From Bacteroidia bacterium (GTDB lineage Bacteria > Bacteroidota > Bacteroidia > JABEUT01): a stretch of DNA of 6,561 bases. Position numbers and translations under genes: made by a program. Shown here piece after piece: positions 1 through 6,561 of this stretch. Where the stretch lies: contig JABEUT010000244.1 in NCBI GenBank assembly GCA_013044305.1, forward strand, positions 1 through 6,561, in the 5' to 3' direction. Below the pieces are notes generated by a model that saw only the letters and a list, made by a program, of their open reading frames with translations, searched no databases and was not told the origin of the DNA. How positions within the stretch are numbered: position 1 is the first letter of the stretch; each line of letters begins with the position of its first letter.

Positions 1-4
1 ACAA

Positions 5-1444
5 TCAGTTTTTTCTCCGGTAAAGGCTATACCTGCCCAGGCCGGCGTCCACCTTTACGTAAGGGGCCGGAATGGGACTTTTCAGCTTGCTGTCGGTAAG
101 GTAATACTGATACATCACATCAGGGTCTATGCTTATGTTGTAATAGCGCATGAGGTAGCTTTGCAGCTCCCATTCGTTCCACATATCAGCCGGTATGGTA
201 ATAACAGAAAAGCGTGGAACCACTTTCCCAATTTGGTAAACATCGTCCAGCACGTCCTTTTCGCGTCGTACCTTGCCTGCCTGCAGCACGGAGATTATAA
301 TTGCAAACACTACCAGGATTGTAGAGGAGCGGAGTAGAGCCTTATGCCATTTGCCCGAAAAAACAAGATAGCGGCTGGAATTTTGCAGCAGAGGGGCCAT
401 AATTATAGCCGCGGCAACGGCGAAATATGGAATGGAGGGAACCAGATAGAAACTCTTCTGTACAAGTGTTAGCATCAGGGGAACCGAACCTGAAAGCCCC
501 ACGGTAATGAAGAAAAGCACATCGGAGACCTTCTCCTTATTCAGGAAAGTTTTTGCCCTCCTGAATCCTGTCAGGATAAAGACCAGCAGGGTTACAGCCA
601 TTTGCGGGATAAGTTCATTTATCAGCATCCACAATGAGGTTAACCGGTTGCTTACTGTCGGCTCGTCATGTATCCGCCCTATCAGACGGTAGAAAAAATA
701 TAATGAAAGACTTTCGCGGCTTGACCTGTATAGCAGAAGAATGCCATACACCATTACCGGAACGGCAATAAGTACGGCCGAACCGTACAGCATTCTCCTG
801 AATGATGATTTTCCGGTTGTAAGCAAGTAGAGCAAGGGTATGCTTAACGGGAACAAACCGGGCACCCCCTTGCTTAATGTGGCAAGAAAAAGGAATAAAC
901 CGCCTGCTATGTACAGGCTTGGTTTAAATTCCTGGCTGCGAACAGCCCTGCAGGCAAATATGACCGAGGCAAGAGTAAAAATACCCATTGTATTTTCCTG
1001 CATATTGTAGGAATAGCTCCAAAAACAGATTGGTACGGTGATCCATAAAATTACCGGCAGCCAGCCCATCTTTTTCAAGGCGGTGTTGTCAGTGTTGTAA
1101 ATATCCTTCCATAGAATATTTATAAGCCATGCCGATAAACAGGTTGTGGTAAAAGTATATATGCGTTCGGTGTACATGCCGTTACCCAGTATTTTAAAAA
1201 ACAAAGCCTGTATTCCGAACACCAATGGCGGTTGTTCGTGAAACGAACTTAGGCCTGATAAGCCCCTGTAGCTGAACTGCGGGAACCAGAACGTGCCTAT
1301 CCCCTGACTTAAATTATGCGATACGCTGGTATAGAGCATGGCATCCATAAACATGCCGTCCTGGATTAGCCCGGGCAGTGTTAAGCCAATGATTGCAGCT
1401 GCTGCAAGCAGCCAAAAGGGTAAATTTATTTTTCCTACATTCAC
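5..1444 (-). CDS. GT-C membrane glycosyltransferase, GT39/ArnT-like (PMT_2) family
   Basis: This is a 479-residue polytopic membrane protein of the ArnT/PMT type. Such enzymes move a sugar from undecaprenyl- or polyprenyl-phosphate to lipid A, polysaccharide or protein at the periplasmic face. Features seen are a first membrane segment (about 8-26), then an acidic loop with QDGMFMDAMLY (28-38), where the catalytic Asp of the family is expected. FHEQPPL (68-74) and ER (93-94) follow, then an EN pair (150-151) after another membrane segment. LSKG (190-193) corresponds to the TKG motif common in this family. Further hydrophobic segments run to about 392, followed by a soluble C-terminal tail of about 85 residues. 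The start is GTG at 1444: no ATG is available in frame before residue 31, which lies past the first membrane segment. There is no Shine-Dalgarno sequence; a seven-T run lies upstream. The frame is the same as that of the preceding gene, separated only by that gene's TAA. The stop is TGA at 5-7, so the gene is complete. The substrate is unknown. Confidence 0.8.
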   Translation of the reverse strand: MNVGKINLPFWLLAAAAIIGLTLPGLIQDGMFMDAMLYTSVSHNLSQGIGTFWFPQFSYRGLSGLSSFHEQPPLVFGIQALFFKILGNGMYTERIYTFTTTCLSAWLINILWKDIYNTDNTALKKMGWLPVILWITVPICFWSYSYNMQENTMGIFTLASVIFACRAVRSQEFKPSLYIAGGLFLFLATLSKGVPGLFPLSIPLLYLLTTGKSSFRRMLYGSAVLIAVPVMVYGILLLYRSSRESLSLYFFYRLIGRIHDEPTVSNRLTSLWMLINELIPQMAVTLLVFILTGFRRAKTFLNKEKVSDVLFFITVGLSGSVPLMLTLVQKSFYLVPSIPYFAVAAAIIMAPLLQNSSRYLVFSGKWHKALLRSSTILVVFAIIISVLQAGKVRREKDVLDDVYQIGKVVPRFSVITIPADMWNEWELQSYLMRYYNISIDPDVMYQYYLTDSKLKSPIPAPYVKVDAGLGRYSLYRRKN

Positions 1445-1462
1445 AGTAACGATAAAAAAATA

Positions 1463-2983
1463 TTACTCCGGCCTGTCAAAGCGGTATATATAGGCAATCC
1501 GGTTTTTGTTTACAGGGTTCAGCCATTCCATAATATTATCCAGCAGGCTCGGATAAATGGTAGTTAAATATTGCAAACCGGGATATACCGCCCTGAACTG
1601 GCTTACCCTTGTATTTATGTTCTCGCTTCCGACGAAAATGATATAATCGGGGTATTTAGTATCAGGATAATTTTGCAATTGCCTGTATAAACTTCTTATA
1701 CTGCTGTCCTTTTTAGTCAGATATATGATGTTCACATCCCACCTTCCCAAATAATATATAGGGCACATTTCGGCGTTGTCTTCCGTTCTTTCTTCCACCA
1801 GCAGGCTTTTTAAATCGGTTCTGTGAGAAAGGTAAACCATTGCCTCCACCCTGCTTTTCTTCGAATAGGTTGTTGAAACAAGGGGCAGCAGCAAACAATT
1901 TACGGTCCAGAAAAAGCCCCAGCATCGGTTCAGCAGCTGCGTTTTGTTCTTCCAGAAGCCGGAAGTGACCAGATATTCCTTCCAGCCTATGCAGCCAAGT
2001 ATAATTATGAATGGGATAACGGGCAGTATAAATCTCTCCTGCTTATTGGGAAACATACTATGGAAAACCAGGAACACAAATGCCGGCAAAAACAGCATAG
2101 AGTATCGCCTCCATGAGCGCAGATAACCGAAAATTAAAAACAAACTGACAGGTGGAATCAGTATGCCGCCGATAAGGAGTATGTATTTGTACCAGACGCC
2201 TGTGGAATAGGCGTATTTATTTTGAAGGTTATAGTTAACGTATTCAAAAAATTCGGCGAAAGGGCGCTTCCAGATAACCATGTCGGCAACACCCTGCACC
2301 AAAAAAATGGTAATGAAACAGGTAAGGGAAAACATAAATAGCTTTTTCCAATGCCTTTCAAAAATGAGTACCAGTCCGGCGCCACCTACAAAGAACAGCG
2401 ACTGAAAACGGATATTGAAGGCGATGCCGAAAAGCAAACCTGCCCAGGCAAAGGATGATAACCGATCCTTACGAGCCGGCTCCGTCATGAACCACGTACC
2501 AATGACCAGCGGCGGAATGCACACCATTTCCACCAGGTTGCGCACTGAAAACATAGGAAAGAAAAACAACAAGGCAAGTATCAGCCCCACGCGGTTAGCC
2601 GTTTTTTGTCCCGCTGCGCTTTTGGCAATCTTATATCCAAAATATATGGTGAACATAGACCATACCGCATGAAGCAAACGGATGATATACATTTTGCCCT
2701 GCGGGTTATTGATGCCGAGCCACTTGAGACAGAGAAAAATATAGTAATGTATTCCGGAATAGAACAGGCTGTGCCCGTCCGGAGTAGTAGCGCCCACGGT
2801 AGGCAGCCAATGCCTGAAACCATAATCAACCCAGTATTGAGCGGCCTCTATGATTAGGAAGTGGTCGTCGCTCATACCATATCCTTTGGAAAAAAAGACG
2901 GCAAGCATCCTGAAAAAAAAGCCGGCCGCCATGATGCATGCAAGCGGTTTTGTTTCCCATGCAGATATTAATGCCTTCTTCAT
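1463..2983 (-). CDS. GT-C membrane glycosyltransferase, GT22 (ALG9/PIG-B-like) family
   Basis: This is a 506-residue polytopic membrane protein, predicted to transfer a sugar, mannose in characterised members of the family, from a polyprenyl-phosphate donor to an acceptor on the outer face of the inner membrane. The family signs are an early acidic pair SDDHF (38-42) in the first large loop after the first membrane segment (about 13-31), in the position of the catalytic HxDE-like motif of ALG9/PIG-B enzymes. There is also an ADMVIWKRP...NYN stretch (233-252) and FPNKQERFILPVIPF (311-325), which resembles the HKEERF signature of GT22. By eye there are about 10-12 hydrophobic segments up to roughly residue 372, then a soluble tail (about 375-506) with no motif I recognise. 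It starts at an ATG without a clear Shine-Dalgarno sequence, 37 bp after dsbD, and ends with TAA 18 bp before the next glycosyltransferase. The acceptor and sugar are unknown. A GT39/PMT_2 assignment is the main alternative. Confidence 0.8.
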   Translation of the reverse strand: MKKALISAWETKPLACIMAAGFFFRMLAVFFSKGYGMSDDHFLIIEAAQYWVDYGFRHWLPTVGATTPDGHSLFYSGIHYYIFLCLKWLGINNPQGKMYIIRLLHAVWSMFTIYFGYKIAKSAAGQKTANRVGLILALLFFFPMFSVRNLVEMVCIPPLVIGTWFMTEPARKDRLSSFAWAGLLFGIAFNIRFQSLFFVGGAGLVLIFERHWKKLFMFSLTCFITIFLVQGVADMVIWKRPFAEFFEYVNYNLQNKYAYSTGVWYKYILLIGGILIPPVSLFLIFGYLRSWRRYSMLFLPAFVFLVFHSMFPNKQERFILPVIPFIIILGCIGWKEYLVTSGFWKNKTQLLNRCWGFFWTVNCLLLPLVSTTYSKKSRVEAMVYLSHRTDLKSLLVEERTEDNAEMCPIYYLGRWDVNIIYLTKKDSSIRSLYRQLQNYPDTKYPDYIIFVGSENINTRVSQFRAVYPGLQYLTTIYPSLLDNIMEWLNPVNKNRIAYIYRFDRPE

Positions 2984-3000
2984 ATCAGTATGAAACGGTA

Positions 3001-3028
3001 TAAAAGCAGCCCGTCTGCGTTCAGGGCT
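3001..3028 (-). terminator. Weak hairpin with short T-run after dsbD
   Basis: On the minus strand AGCCC (3028-3024) pairs with GGGCT (3012-3008) around an 11-nt loop and is followed by GCTTTTAT. The stem overlaps the dsbD stop codon. Five base pairs and four T residues make a weak signal, more like partial attenuation than a full terminator; it may be chance. If active, it would lower expression of the two glycosyltransferase genes relative to dsbD. Confidence 0.2.
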
Positions 3029-5006
3029 TCCTGCTATCCTGCTGGAACTTTGCTTTAGCGCCGTTCAAAAAATTAAGATACTGCTCAATATCGGGAGTAT
3101 AGCCGACAGGCGGGGCCAGCTCATCGCCCTGGGGCGTAATGAGTACATACAGGGGTTGAGTGTTGTAATGGTAAAGCGAGGTTTCCATATCGCTCCACTT
3201 GTTGCCGTAGGTTTCAACCTTTTCGCCGGTTGTTTTGGAAACATACTTCAGCGAGTCGGGCAACGGGGTCGGGTCGTCAACAAAGAGCGAGGTAAGCACA
3301 AAGTCGTTTTTTATATCGGATAGCACACGCGGGTCGGGCCATACGCTTTCTTCCATTTTGCGGCAGTTGCCGCATGAAAGGCCTGTAAAGTCAATCATAA
3401 CGGGCTTGTTCACCTGTTTGGCATATGCTACAGCGGCCTGAAAATCGTTAAAGCAATCGAGGTTGAGCGGACAGCCAATTTTTGCTCTGGCATGTGCAGT
3501 TGTATTGCTATTGCTTCCCTGTTGCGCGCTTCCGCCGGCGGAAGCCCCGCCGCCGCCTGCCACTCCCAGAGACCAGCCCTCGCTGTAAAATGAAGGAGGC
3601 GGGAAACCGCTTATCATCTTCAGCGGGGCGCCGAATAAACCGGGTATAAGGTATATTGAAAATGCAAATACAATTACAGCCAGCATAAGGCGGAAAACAC
3701 CCAAGTGATGCAACTCCGAATCGTGCTTCAACCTTATTTTACCGAGCAGATAAAAACCGAGTAAGGCAAATATCACCACCCATAACGACAGGAACACTTC
3801 GCGGTGCATCAAGCCAAGCGGACCGTTCAAATCAAAATGCAGGAACCTTATATGCAGCCCCTCCAGATCGGTAATGGAAAGAAACTTGAGAGCAAAGGCT
3901 AGTTCAAGGAATCCGAAAAATACCTTAACCGTGTTCAGCCATCCGCCTGACTGCGGAAGGTTTTTGAGCCAGGAAGGGAATACGGCAAAGAGCGCAAAGG
4001 GGAGTGAAAGGGAAAGGGAAAAGCCGAATACACCTGCTACAAGACTCCAGTAATGACCCTGATTTGCAGCTGCCGGAAGCAAAGAACCTAGAAAGGGACC
4101 GGTACAGGAAAATGAAATGATGCAAAGGGTAAGCGCCATGAAAAATACACCCAATGGTCCGCCCTTTTCTGAAGCGCGGTCAATTGTGTTTGCCCATTTA
4201 GCGGGCAGTACAAGCTCAAAGGCGCCGAGGAACGAGGCCCCGAAAACTATAAAGATGAGGAAATAAATGAGGTTGAGCCACCCGTTGCTGGCAACGGCAT
4301 TCAAGCCATCGGGGCCATATATGGCTGTTATGATTACGGCAAGTAACACATAAATGGCAATTATAGAAGCGCTGTAAGCAAATGCATCTGCTATGCCCTT
4401 ATGGCGTTTAGAAGAGCGTTTGAGGAAAAAGCTTACTGTTAGGGGTATCATAGGGAAAACACAGGGAGTCCAGATTGCTCCTAAGCCCGCTATCAGCCCA
4501 AGCAGGAATATACCCAGATATGATTGATGAGGCATTTCACGGGCAGGAATGGTAAAGGCAAAATCTGTGCGTTTGGGAGGAAGGCATTCTCCCTGATTAC
4601 AAACCTGATAAAAAACATTCCCGCGCAGGATGAAGCCGGCCGCACCGTGTGCACTTATCTTTTGTATGAAGGTAACCGAGTCTTCAAAGAAGGATTCTAT
4701 TTCTTTGGGCTGCGTGTCTTTTACCGTTATCAGCTTGCCATCCTCCTGTGCCGATCCGTTCAGGTTATAATCGGCCGACGGGGTGAATGTGAATACCGTA
4801 GGGTTTTGTATTGCGCTCGTGTCGAGGTGCTGGGAATATACATGCCAGCCCTTTTCAATAGTAGCGTGCATGGTGATTATATACTCCGAGTCGTTAATAG
4901 CTTTTTGCGAAAACTTCCACGAAACGGGAAAGTGCATCTGGCTCTGGGCATGCAAATTGAAAAGCGGAAAGGCTATAACAAAAAAAAGCGTGATGATTTT
5001 TTTCAT
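3021..5006 (-). CDS. dsbD: Thiol:disulfide interchange protein DsbD (cytochrome c biogenesis/DipZ type)
   Basis: This inner-membrane reductase passes electrons from cytoplasmic thioredoxin through its membrane core to periplasmic partners in disulfide repair, cytochrome c maturation or peroxide defence. With the start at 5006 it has 661 residues. A signal peptide covers 1-20 with a likely cut at LHA|QS. The periplasmic N-terminal domain (about 24-155) carries the redox pair C136/C141 in YQVCNQGECLPP. A membrane core of about eight segments (163-458) contains C182 (WTPCVFP) and C301 (FSCTGPF). A Gly/Ser-rich linker follows (481-508), then a thioredoxin-like domain with the active site CGNC (545-548) in DFTGLSCGNCRKMEE. 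These match the three cysteine pairs of E. coli DsbD. An additional pair, C512/C518, precedes the thioredoxin domain. The frame opens at an ATG at 5048, adding 14 residues (MYICNSGNHGLLIS), but that would bury the signal peptide, and its first codons coincide with a promoter-like box; I prefer 5006. The stop is TGA, 37 bp before the next gene. Confidence 0.95.
   Translation of the reverse strand: MKKIITLFFVIAFPLFNLHAQSQMHFPVSWKFSQKAINDSEYIITMHATIEKGWHVYSQHLDTSAIQNPTVFTFTPSADYNLNGSAQEDGKLITVKDTQPKEIESFFEDSVTFIQKISAHGAAGFILRGNVFYQVCNQGECLPPKRTDFAFTIPAREMPHQSYLGIFLLGLIAGLGAIWTPCVFPMIPLTVSFFLKRSSKRHKGIADAFAYSASIIAIYVLLAVIITAIYGPDGLNAVASNGWLNLIYFLIFIVFGASFLGAFELVLPAKWANTIDRASEKGGPLGVFFMALTLCIISFSCTGPFLGSLLPAAANQGHYWSLVAGVFGFSLSLSLPFALFAVFPSWLKNLPQSGGWLNTVKVFFGFLELAFALKFLSITDLEGLHIRFLHFDLNGPLGLMHREVFLSLWVVIFALLGFYLLGKIRLKHDSELHHLGVFRLMLAVIVFAFSIYLIPGLFGAPLKMISGFPPPSFYSEGWSLGVAGGGGASAGGSAQQGSNSNTTAHARAKIGCPLNLDCFNDFQAAVAYAKQVNKPVMIDFTGLSCGNCRKMEESVWPDPRVLSDIKNDFVLTSLFVDDPTPLPDSLKYVSKTTGEKVETYGNKWSDMETSLYHYNTQPLYVLITPQGDELAPPVGYTPDIEQYLNFLNGAKAKFQQDSRKP
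3528..3545. repeat. 18-bp perfect palindrome within dsbD linker
   Basis: GCTTCCGCCGGCGGAAGC is identical to its own reverse complement. It lies in the part of dsbD encoding the Gly/Ser/Ala-rich linker (around residues 488-493, ASAGGS) between the membrane core and the thioredoxin domain. Symmetry stops at both outer flanks (C on each side). The region is locally very GC-rich compared with the rest of the gene. It could be a DNA-level element tolerated by a flexible linker, or a by-product of glycine, alanine and serine codons. Confidence 0.6.
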
Positions 5007-5037
5007 ACTAATAAGAAGGCCGTGATTACCTGAATTG

Positions 5038-5045
5038 CAAATGTA
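5038..5045 (-). promoter_or_regulatory. Candidate Bacteroidota-type -7 promoter box for dsbD
   Basis: The minus strand reads TACATTTG, an exact match to the TAnnTTTG -7 element used by the primary sigma factor of Bacteroidota. It lies 31 bp before the preferred dsbD start at 5006, giving a leader of roughly 25 nt. No clear TTG/TTTG -33 element is seen at the expected 17-23 bp upstream, where the sequence is AT-rich, so the match is partial. It sits in the only gap in the window long enough to hold a promoter (5049-5170 together with the first codons of the longer frame). Confidence 0.45.
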
Positions 5046-5170
5046 CATTTTCTATTGATATTTGGCATCTTGTTAATTTTGAAAGTTACAGTTTTAGGTG
5101 TAAATACCCTCTGTCTCATTTGATTTGTAAAATTCTGTCGGAATTATTGGGTAATCAGGCACATTTTGCC

Positions 5171-6532
5171 TCAACTCTTATTTTTCAATTCACAAACGAA
5201 CATTCGTTTTGTAGCTGTGGTTATCTTATACCGGTTATCTATGCGGATGCCTGCTACCCAGGCTATGTTTCTGCCCGACAGCAACACATAAACCTGTTCC
5301 TTGTCTGGCAGGGGCACTTTCAAATCTATAAGCAAATCGCTTACCTTTTTCGACTCCTTCATACCTAAAGGATAGAATTTATCTCCGTTTTTCCACCTGC
5401 GCAGTACCAGCGGAAACTCCAGCCTGTCATAATCAAGATATGCTTTGGAGGGCGCAGGCGGCACTTTGAATGCCGGGCTTTTCCTTTTCATGGCAAACGT
5501 TATGGTGTAGGAGCCTGTCTCCGCCTTGTCTATGACCTTGCTTATTGAAAACATTTTTTCGGTTGCAGTGTCATTTCTTTTTTCAAGTATCAGTTTTTTG
5601 CGGTCCGATGTAAGGCGGTGGCTGTCCGATAAAAATATTTTCCCCGGTATGCCATATAGCGCCTTCGATATGGCTTTTGCCTGTGCATAATTATAGCCAT
5701 ACTCTTTAATGGCTTCATACAGGTATAAGGATCTTTCCTCCAGCTTTAAAAGTCCTGCCTTATCGAAATAAATTTTACCCTTCGCCTTTTTCATTACCTG
5801 GCCCAGCACATGGCTGATGGTTTTGGCATACACCGTCTCCGCCGCCTTTATATTTTCCATGGTTGCCAGAATAGCCTGCAAAGCAGAAGGCTGCATTTCC
5901 TCCAGAAGAGGCAACAGGTGATGCCTTATCCTGTTCCTAAGATATTTATCGGTAGCATTGCTGCTGTCTTCCCTCCATTTCAGGTCGCGGCTCTTTGCAT
6001 AAGTTTGTATCTCGTCGCGCGAAAAGGAAAGCAAGGGGCGGATCACCCGTATTTCATTCTTTCGTGCCGCTCCGGTTCCTGTCGGGCTGATTCCCATTAG
6101 CCCGGACAGGCCGGTTCCTCTCAACAGATTGATAAAAAAAGTTTCCACCGAATCATTGCTGTTGTGAGCTATACATATAAATCCGTATTCATGTTCTGCG
6201 GCAATCCCGCGCAACCATTCATACCTGATTTCACGGGCAGCCATCTGTATGGATAGTTTATGCTTTTTGGCATATTTTCCGGTATCCGCCCGTTTATGAA
6301 AAAAAGGCAGGTTATACCTTTTTGCATATTGCCTCACAAAGTCTTCATCCCCGTCTGACTCATCTCCGCGAAGCCTGAAATTACAATGGGCTATGGCGTG
6401 TTTAAAGCCTGCTTCAAGGAACAGTTGCGCCATCACCATTGAATCAATCCCCCCGCTTATAGCCAGCAGGTATTTATTGTACCCAGCCGGTGAGGCCAAT
6501 TCGGTAATATTACTTTTAAATAGTTTTAACAT
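5171..6532 (-). CDS. tilS: tRNA(Ile)-lysidine synthase TilS
   Basis: This cytoplasmic enzyme uses ATP and lysine to convert C34 of the CAU anticodon of a minor tRNA-Ile to lysidine, so that the tRNA reads AUA as isoleucine. It is normally essential. Visible in the 453-residue protein are the N-type PP-loop SGGIDS (26-31), HCNFRLRG (49-56), AAREIRYEW (98-106), an AHNSNDSVET segment (122-131) followed by RGTGLSGL (138-145), IRPLL (164-168), and EDSSN with LRNRIRHHLLP (188-208). The C-terminal TilS domain begins at LRRWKNGDKFYPLGM and runs over about 375-449. Length and domain order fit a full-length enzyme. The ATG start places the PP-loop at the usual distance from the N-terminus, and I see no Shine-Dalgarno sequence. 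The open frame continues upstream to the window edge, but without an ATG, GTG or TTG. The stop is TGA. One oddity is a slightly long segment between RGTGLSGLMGI and IRPLL, where a DNA inverted repeat lies. The identification is very secure. Confidence 0.97.
   Translation of the reverse strand: MLKLFKSNITELASPAGYNKYLLAISGGIDSMVMAQLFLEAGFKHAIAHCNFRLRGDESDGDEDFVRQYAKRYNLPFFHKRADTGKYAKKHKLSIQMAAREIRYEWLRGIAAEHEYGFICIAHNSNDSVETFFINLLRGTGLSGLMGISPTGTGAARKNEIRVIRPLLSFSRDEIQTYAKSRDLKWREDSSNATDKYLRNRIRHHLLPLLEEMQPSALQAILATMENIKAAETVYAKTISHVLGQVMKKAKGKIYFDKAGLLKLEERSLYLYEAIKEYGYNYAQAKAISKALYGIPGKIFLSDSHRLTSDRKKLILEKRNDTATEKMFSISKVIDKAETGSYTITFAMKRKSPAFKVPPAPSKAYLDYDRLEFPLVLRRWKNGDKFYPLGMKESKKVSDLLIDLKVPLPDKEQVYVLLSGRNIAWVAGIRIDNRYKITTATKRMFVCELKNKS
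6072..6119. repeat. Inverted repeat bounded by 9-bp direct repeats, inside tilS
   Basis: An 11-base arm (6078-6088, CCTGTCGGGCT) and a 12-base arm (6099-6110, AGCCCGGACAGG) are complementary except for one bulged base, around a 10-nt loop. The 9-mer CCGGTTCCT occurs at 6072-6080, overlapping the left arm by three bases, and again at 6111-6119 directly after the right arm. In the protein the direct repeats encode the two GTG tripeptides at residues 139-141 and 152-154. Confidence 0.6.
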
Positions 6533-6561
6533 CTGCAGCCAAACGCCATTCCGGCATCCAC

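Noticed and set aside
1365..1378. ATTAGCCCGGGCAG resembles ATTAGCCCGGACAG at 6096-6109 (13 of 14 identical).
   Set aside because: Both encode similar Leu-Pro/Ser-Gly-Leu peptides in unrelated proteins. With only two copies and no extended similarity, chance is the simpler explanation.
1393..1407. Inverted repeat TTGCAG-CTG-CTGCAA near the start of the GT39-like gene.
   Set aside because: It is produced by a run of alanine codons in the first membrane segment, and the arms are only 6 bp.
3998..4022. Purine-rich tract on the plus strand with repeated AAAGGG units.
   Set aside because: It encodes the alternating Ser-Leu stretch (FSLSLSLP) of a DsbD membrane segment, and codon repetition explains it.
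4524..5033. Plus-strand open frame of 169 codons opposite dsbD.
   Set aside because: It lies antisense to the well-supported DsbD N-terminal coding region, and its peptide has no recognisable domain or gene-like context.
5131..5145. Hairpin AATTC-TGTCG-GAATT in the tilS-dsbD gap.
   Set aside because: It is a short AT-rich five-bp stem with only TTTAC following, within chance expectation for AT-rich intergenic DNA.
5157..5171. Hairpin AGGCA-loop-TGCCT at the end of tilS as an intrinsic terminator.
   Set aside because: It has a five-bp stem with no T-run after it on the minus strand, which does not suffice for a terminator.
6526..6561. Possible 3' end of an upstream gene overlapping tilS. One minus frame ends VDAGMAFGCRC-stop at 6526, and another ends at 6516.
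   Set aside because: Only 11-14 codons are visible in each frame, two frames compete, and neither peptide is recognisable.

Overview
The window is a compact, single-direction stretch of bacterial chromosome. It has four complete genes, all on the minus strand, with short gaps and no RNA genes, mobile-element genes or CRISPR. Read in the direction of transcription (right to left) the order is tilS, dsbD, a GT22-type membrane glycosyltransferase, then a GT39/ArnT-type membrane glycosyltransferase. The host is most likely a member of the Bacteroidota, possibly near the Chitinophagales. The reasons are a three-part DsbD whose signal peptide ends Ala|Gln, the wording of the TilS C-terminal domain, starts without Shine-Dalgarno sequences, and a TAnnTTTG-type -7 box in front of dsbD. 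This placement is inferred from protein style and was not confirmed by a database search.

Right part (about 5171-6532): tilS encodes the essential tRNA(Ile)-lysidine synthase. Within it lies an imperfect inverted repeat flanked by 9-bp direct repeats, at a point where the protein appears a few residues longer than usual.

Middle (3021-5006): dsbD encodes a membrane electron carrier that moves reducing power from cytoplasmic thioredoxin to the periplasm. The longest open frame starts at 5048, but the signal peptide and a promoter-like box both argue for the ATG at 5006. A glycine/serine-rich linker before its thioredoxin domain contains an 18-bp perfect DNA palindrome and is followed by an extra cysteine pair.

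Left part (5-2983): two multi-membrane GT-C glycosyltransferases lie 18 bp apart and are probably co-transcribed. Both are expected to use lipid-linked sugar donors on the periplasmic side of the inner membrane. Their acceptor and sugar cannot be read from sequence. They follow dsbD by only 37 bp, so a dsbD-GT-GT transcription unit is plausible.

Overall this is mostly ordinary housekeeping and envelope content. I see no convincing new system. The points worth a second look are small-scale: start-site correction, coding palindromes, extra cysteines and the glycosyltransferase pair.
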